Assembly: GCA_964584495.1 (NCBI GenBank)
Contig: CAZPAH010000067.1
Coordinates: 1 to 16,095, forward strand
Direction of reading: 5' to 3'
Length of the DNA: 16,095 bases
Source of the DNA: CAZPAH01 sp964584495
Lineage (GTDB): Bacteria > Krumholzibacteriota > Krumholzibacteriia > Krumholzibacteriales > Krumholzibacteriaceae
A program made the position numbers and the translations under genes. The notes beneath the pieces were generated by a model. It made no database searches and was not told the origin of the DNA. It was given only the letters and a program-made list of their open reading frames with translations. Position 1 is the first letter of the stretch, and every line of letters begins with the position of its first letter. Positions 13,317-16,095 of the stretch are shown here, piece by piece.

Positions 13317-15479
13317 TTGGCCGGTAAAAGAAATATAGCACTGGGAATTATCCTGGCGGTTTCCGCCGTATTTTTAGGCGTTTCCCTCTTTTCATACGAT
13401 TCGCGGGACTGGGGATCCTTCTGGGAAGCGAGAAACCTCTGCGGGCCTATCGGGGCCGTTTCGGGAGGGGCGTTGATCTTTTTCCTCGGTCCCGTTTTTT
13501 CATGGGCCGTTCCTGTCTTTCTCCTATACTGGAGTTTGTTCCGGCTTAGGGAAAAACAGATCCGCGGCAGAGCGCGGCTGCTTACCTGCCTGGTCTTTTT
13601 GGCCTGGATAACGGCGGCGCTTGCCTCCATAGCCCTTGGGCGGGGAGCCGGAGGGTGGCTCGGCGAAAAGACAGCCCGGTTCGCCTATCTTGTGGCGGGG
13701 AAGATCGGATCGATACTGATCCTCGCGGCGGCCCTCCTCATTGATCTGGTTTTGGTTTTTCTGGGCCCCATAAGATCTTTGATATCGAAGATGACCGGAA
13801 TTTCTTTCCCGTTTCCCTCTTTTCCCGCAAGGGGCAGGGGGCGGAGAGAGAGGAGGCCGAAGAAGGAACGGAGTGAACGGGAAAAGGGGAAGAGTCCGAA
13901 GGGAAAAGAGGCCACGGATCTCCAGCCGTTAAAGGAGCGGCCCGCTGAAGAGCCTGTAAGGATAGAGATAGCCGAGCCTAAAAGGGTCCGGTCCAAAAGC
14001 CAGCCCAGGGCGCCGCGGTCGGCCGTGTCCGGGTCCACGCCGGCGGACGACGCACCTCTGCCAGACATCTCGCTTCTCGACGAGCATGACGAGGAATCGG
14101 TGCATTTCAGCAAGGAAGATCTAATTGCGAGGTCGGAAGTCATCGAGTCAAAGCTCGAGGACTACGGGTTGAGAGGAAAGATACAGCATGTCCGTCCGGG
14201 CCCGGTCGTCACGACGTTCGAGTTCGTTCCAGCCCCCGGGGTCAAGGTTAGCCAGATAGCCAACAGGGCGGATGATATAGCGCTTGCCCTCGCCGCGAGG
14301 GCGATAAGGATACAGGCACCAATCCCGGGAAAGGGTGCAGTAGGGATAGAGGTGCCGAACTCGGAGCCGAAGCTCGTGATGCTGAGGGAGATGATCGAGC
14401 ATTATCCTTCCGGAAACGAAGGGCTTCTGGTGGTATTCGGAAAGACGGTGACCGGCGAACCCTATTACGCAGATATAGCGGAGATGCCGCACCTGTTGAT
14501 CGCCGGAGCGACCGGGAGCGGGAAAAGCGTCTGTATAAACGCCATCATATGCTCGCTGCTGTACAACCATACTCCGGCAACGTGCAGGTTCATCCTGGTC
14601 GATCCGAAACGGCTCGAGCTTATAACGTACAACAATATCCCCCACCTGCTTCATCCCGTGATCACCGATGCCAAGCCGACGCTCAAGGTTCTCAACTGGC
14701 TGACAATCGAGATGGACAGGCGCTATAAGCTGCTGGCGAAGTTCGGGGTCAAGAATATAAAGAGCTTCAACGAGAGAGTGCAGAGCGAAAAGCTCGTCGA
14801 TCCCGATACGGAAGAGAAGCTGTCAAGACTTCCGTACTACGTTACGATCATCGACGAGCTCGCCGATATAATGGTCTCCATGGGCAACGAGATATATCCT
14901 CCGATAACACGGTTGTCGCAGATGGCGAGGGCAGTGGGTATCCACCTGGTCTTCGCGACGCAGAGGCCTTCGGTCGATGTCGTGACAGGCCTGATAAAGG
15001 CGAATTTTCCGTCCCGGATAGCCTTTCAGGTGACATCGAAGACCGATTCGAGAACGATACTCGACGTGAACGGCGCGGAGACGCTTCTCGGCAACGGCGA
15101 CATGCTCTACCTTCCCAAGAACCTTCCCAGCCCTATAAGGATACAGGGCGCCTTCATCTCGGAGAGGGAAGCCGAGAACGTGGCGAATTACTGGCGTTCT
15201 TTCACCTGGGGAGGGGAGGAGCTGGATCTATCCGGGGAGGATTCGCCGGTTTCCGGGGAGGATGCCGAGATAGACGATGAGCTTTTCGAGCAGGCTAGGG
15301 AGCTTGTCATAATGCATCAGCAGGGTTCGATATCACTGGTTCAGAGGCGTCTCAGGGTCGGTTACGCGAGGGCGGCCAGGCTTATAGATATGCTGGAGCA
15401 GTCCGGCGTCGTCGGTCCATTTGAGGGTAGCAAGGCACGGGAAGTGCTGGTGAGCCGTGAAGAATATGAAGGCCGCTGA
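13317..15479 (+). CDS. ftsK: DNA translocase FtsK
   Basis: 720 residues, close to the compact FtsK/SpoIIIE size. It anchors at the division septum and pumps the chromosome terminus into daughter cells. The N-terminus has about four membrane helices (about 7-27, 45-72, 88-108, 125-152). A Lys/Arg/Glu/Pro-rich linker covers about 170-245. The alpha domain is about 265-370. The motor (beta) domain has Walker A GATGSGKS (397-404) and Walker B VTIIDELADI (509-518), plus FATQRPSVDVVTGLIKANFP (547-566). The gamma winged helix at about 653-715 (GSISLVQRRLRVGYARAARL) reads KOPS-type DNA signals. The start is TTG 13317, with GGGAAGAAG upstream; an ATG at 13298 is out of frame. It overlaps the next gene. 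Confidence 0.97.
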   Translation: MAGKRNIALGIILAVSAVFLGVSLFSYDSRDWGSFWEARNLCGPIGAVSGGALIFFLGPVFSWAVPVFLLYWSLFRLREKQIRGRARLLTCLVFLAWITAALASIALGRGAGGWLGEKTARFAYLVAGKIGSILILAAALLIDLVLVFLGPIRSLISKMTGISFPFPSFPARGRGRRERRPKKERSEREKGKSPKGKEATDLQPLKERPAEEPVRIEIAEPKRVRSKSQPRAPRSAVSGSTPADDAPLPDISLLDEHDEESVHFSKEDLIARSEVIESKLEDYGLRGKIQHVRPGPVVTTFEFVPAPGVKVSQIANRADDIALALAARAIRIQAPIPGKGAVGIEVPNSEPKLVMLREMIEHYPSGNEGLLVVFGKTVTGEPYYADIAEMPHLLIAGATGSGKSVCINAIICSLLYNHTPATCRFILVDPKRLELITYNNIPHLLHPVITDAKPTLKVLNWLTIEMDRRYKLLAKFGVKNIKSFNERVQSEKLVDPDTEEKLSRLPYYVTIIDELADIMVSMGNEIYPPITRLSQMARAVGIHLVFATQRPSVDVVTGLIKANFPSRIAFQVTSKTDSRTILDVNGAETLLGNGDMLYLPKNLPSPIRIQGAFISEREAENVANYWRSFTWGGEELDLSGEDSPVSGEDAEIDDELFEQARELVIMHQQGSISLVQRRLRVGYARAARLIDMLEQSGVVGPFEGSKAREVLVSREEYEGR

Positions 15480-16095
15480 AAGAAAGAAAACCTCTTACAG
15501 ATATTTCTTTTTCAATCTGGGATGCCCGAAGAATCTGGTCGACGCCGAGCAGGCATCATTCCGGTTGGAGGAGGCAGGGTGGAGCAGGGCCCGGTCACCG
15601 GAGGAAGCCGAGCTTCTCGTGGTGACTACCTGCGCGTTCATATCACCGGCGGTGGAGGAATCTGTCAACGAGATACTGCGTGTAGCGGCGGGACGCAGCA
15701 GCAGCCAGAAGCTGGCCGTGCTGGGCTGCCTCGTTTCACGCGAGGGCGATGCGCTGAAGGAGCTCTTCCCAGAGGTCGATATCTTTCTGCCCGTCGAAAA
15801 GATGCAGATGCTGGCGGAGAGTGTGTCGGTGCCGGGACTGCGTCCGCCGGGCAAGAAAGGGGGAAAGGCTGGAGACCGTAGCGTGGAGGGGAGCATGGCC
15901 GGAAGGCAGCCGGAAACGGCCGGGCTGTATATTCCGGGGAATCCGGGAAGGATACTCGCCACACCGGCCCATATCGCATATCTGAAGATCGCGGAAGGGT
16001 GCTCGAACCGTTGCAGCTATTGCCTGATTCCATCTATAAGGGGTGGGTTGATAAGCAGGCCGGGGGGCGGAATCCTCGCGGAAGCGGCGGAGCTT
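15466..16095 (+). CDS. rimO: Ribosomal protein S12 methylthiotransferase RimO, C-terminus cut by window edge
   Basis: The first 210 residues are present. RimO is a radical-SAM enzyme that adds a methylthio group to an Asp of ribosomal protein S12. The UPF0004 domain has its three cluster cysteines at 20 (NLGCPKNLVDAE), 56 (VTTCAFIS) and 88 (VLGCLVS). The radical-SAM CxxxCxxC is at 179-186 (EGCSNRCSYC), followed by LIPSIRGG. The KNLVDAE and IPSIRG forms favour RimO over MiaB. The usual VNTC motif reads VTTC here. A stretch of about 35 Gly/Lys/Arg-rich residues (125-162) links the two domains. ATG 15466 lies inside the end of ftsK, overlapping it by 14 bases in another frame, so the two are co-transcribed. 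The SAM barrel rest and TRAM domain lie outside the window. Confidence 0.94.
   Translation, partial: MKAAERKKTSYRYFFFNLGCPKNLVDAEQASFRLEEAGWSRARSPEEAELLVVTTCAFISPAVEESVNEILRVAAGRSSSQKLAVLGCLVSREGDALKELFPEVDIFLPVEKMQMLAESVSVPGLRPPGKKGGKAGDRSVEGSMAGRQPETAGLYIPGNPGRILATPAHIAYLKIAEGCSNRCSYCLIPSIRGGLISRPGGGILAEAAEL

Overview
The window reads as ordinary chromosome from a Gram-negative (diderm) bacterium of moderate-to-high GC. A PorV/FadL-type outer-membrane protein, four lipoproteins, a DUF4837 protein and a PilT retraction ATPase all imply an outer membrane and type IV pili. The gene mix (PorV-like protein, DUF4837, LolB-like lipoprotein, ThiD2-ThiE fusion), frequent TTG starts, and heavy use of AGG (Arg) and ATA (Ile) codons point to an uncultured lineage near the Fibrobacteres-Chlorobi-Bacteroidetes side (for example the Krumholzibacteriota/Eisenbacteria/Zixibacteria neighbourhood). 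That placement is inference, not proof. I see no rRNA, tRNA, CRISPR, insertion sequence, prophage or integration site.

Layout. (1) 1-1320, minus strand: a two-gene unit of a single-CxxCH lipoprotein followed by a PorV/FadL-like outer-membrane protein that runs off the left edge, driven by a near-consensus sigma70 promoter. (2) A 183-bp divergent promoter region. (3) 1504-3969, plus strand: a large TPR protein and a LolB-like lipoprotein. (4) 4073-5385: an ECF sigma factor and its zinc-finger membrane anti-sigma factor, with a GGAACTT-type candidate autoregulatory promoter upstream and a strong intrinsic terminator downstream. (5) 5493-6503: a DUF4837 lipoprotein with its own candidate promoter.

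(6) 6598-11382: a TPR protein with an acidic tail, efp, accB, pilT and accC. The two acetyl-CoA carboxylase genes are split by pilT, which appears to have its own promoter. (7) 11410-13239: a ComB-family phosphatase and a ThiD2-ThiE fusion for the last steps of thiamine phosphate synthesis. (8) 13317-16095: ftsK (DNA translocase) overlapping rimO (ribosomal protein S12 methylthiotransferase), cut by the right edge.

From 1504 on all genes are on the plus strand with short gaps, no gap reaches 300 bases, and several junctions overlap (TGATG, TAATG, a 14-base overlap). The themes are envelope biogenesis (lipoproteins, TPR/LolB, envelope-stress-type sigma/anti-sigma) followed by housekeeping (translation, fatty acid synthesis, cofactor synthesis, chromosome segregation). 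I found no clearly new multi-gene system. The items most worth following up are the CxxCH lipoprotein/PorV pair, the TPR-LolB-like pair, the pilT insertion between accB and accC, and the orphan comB.
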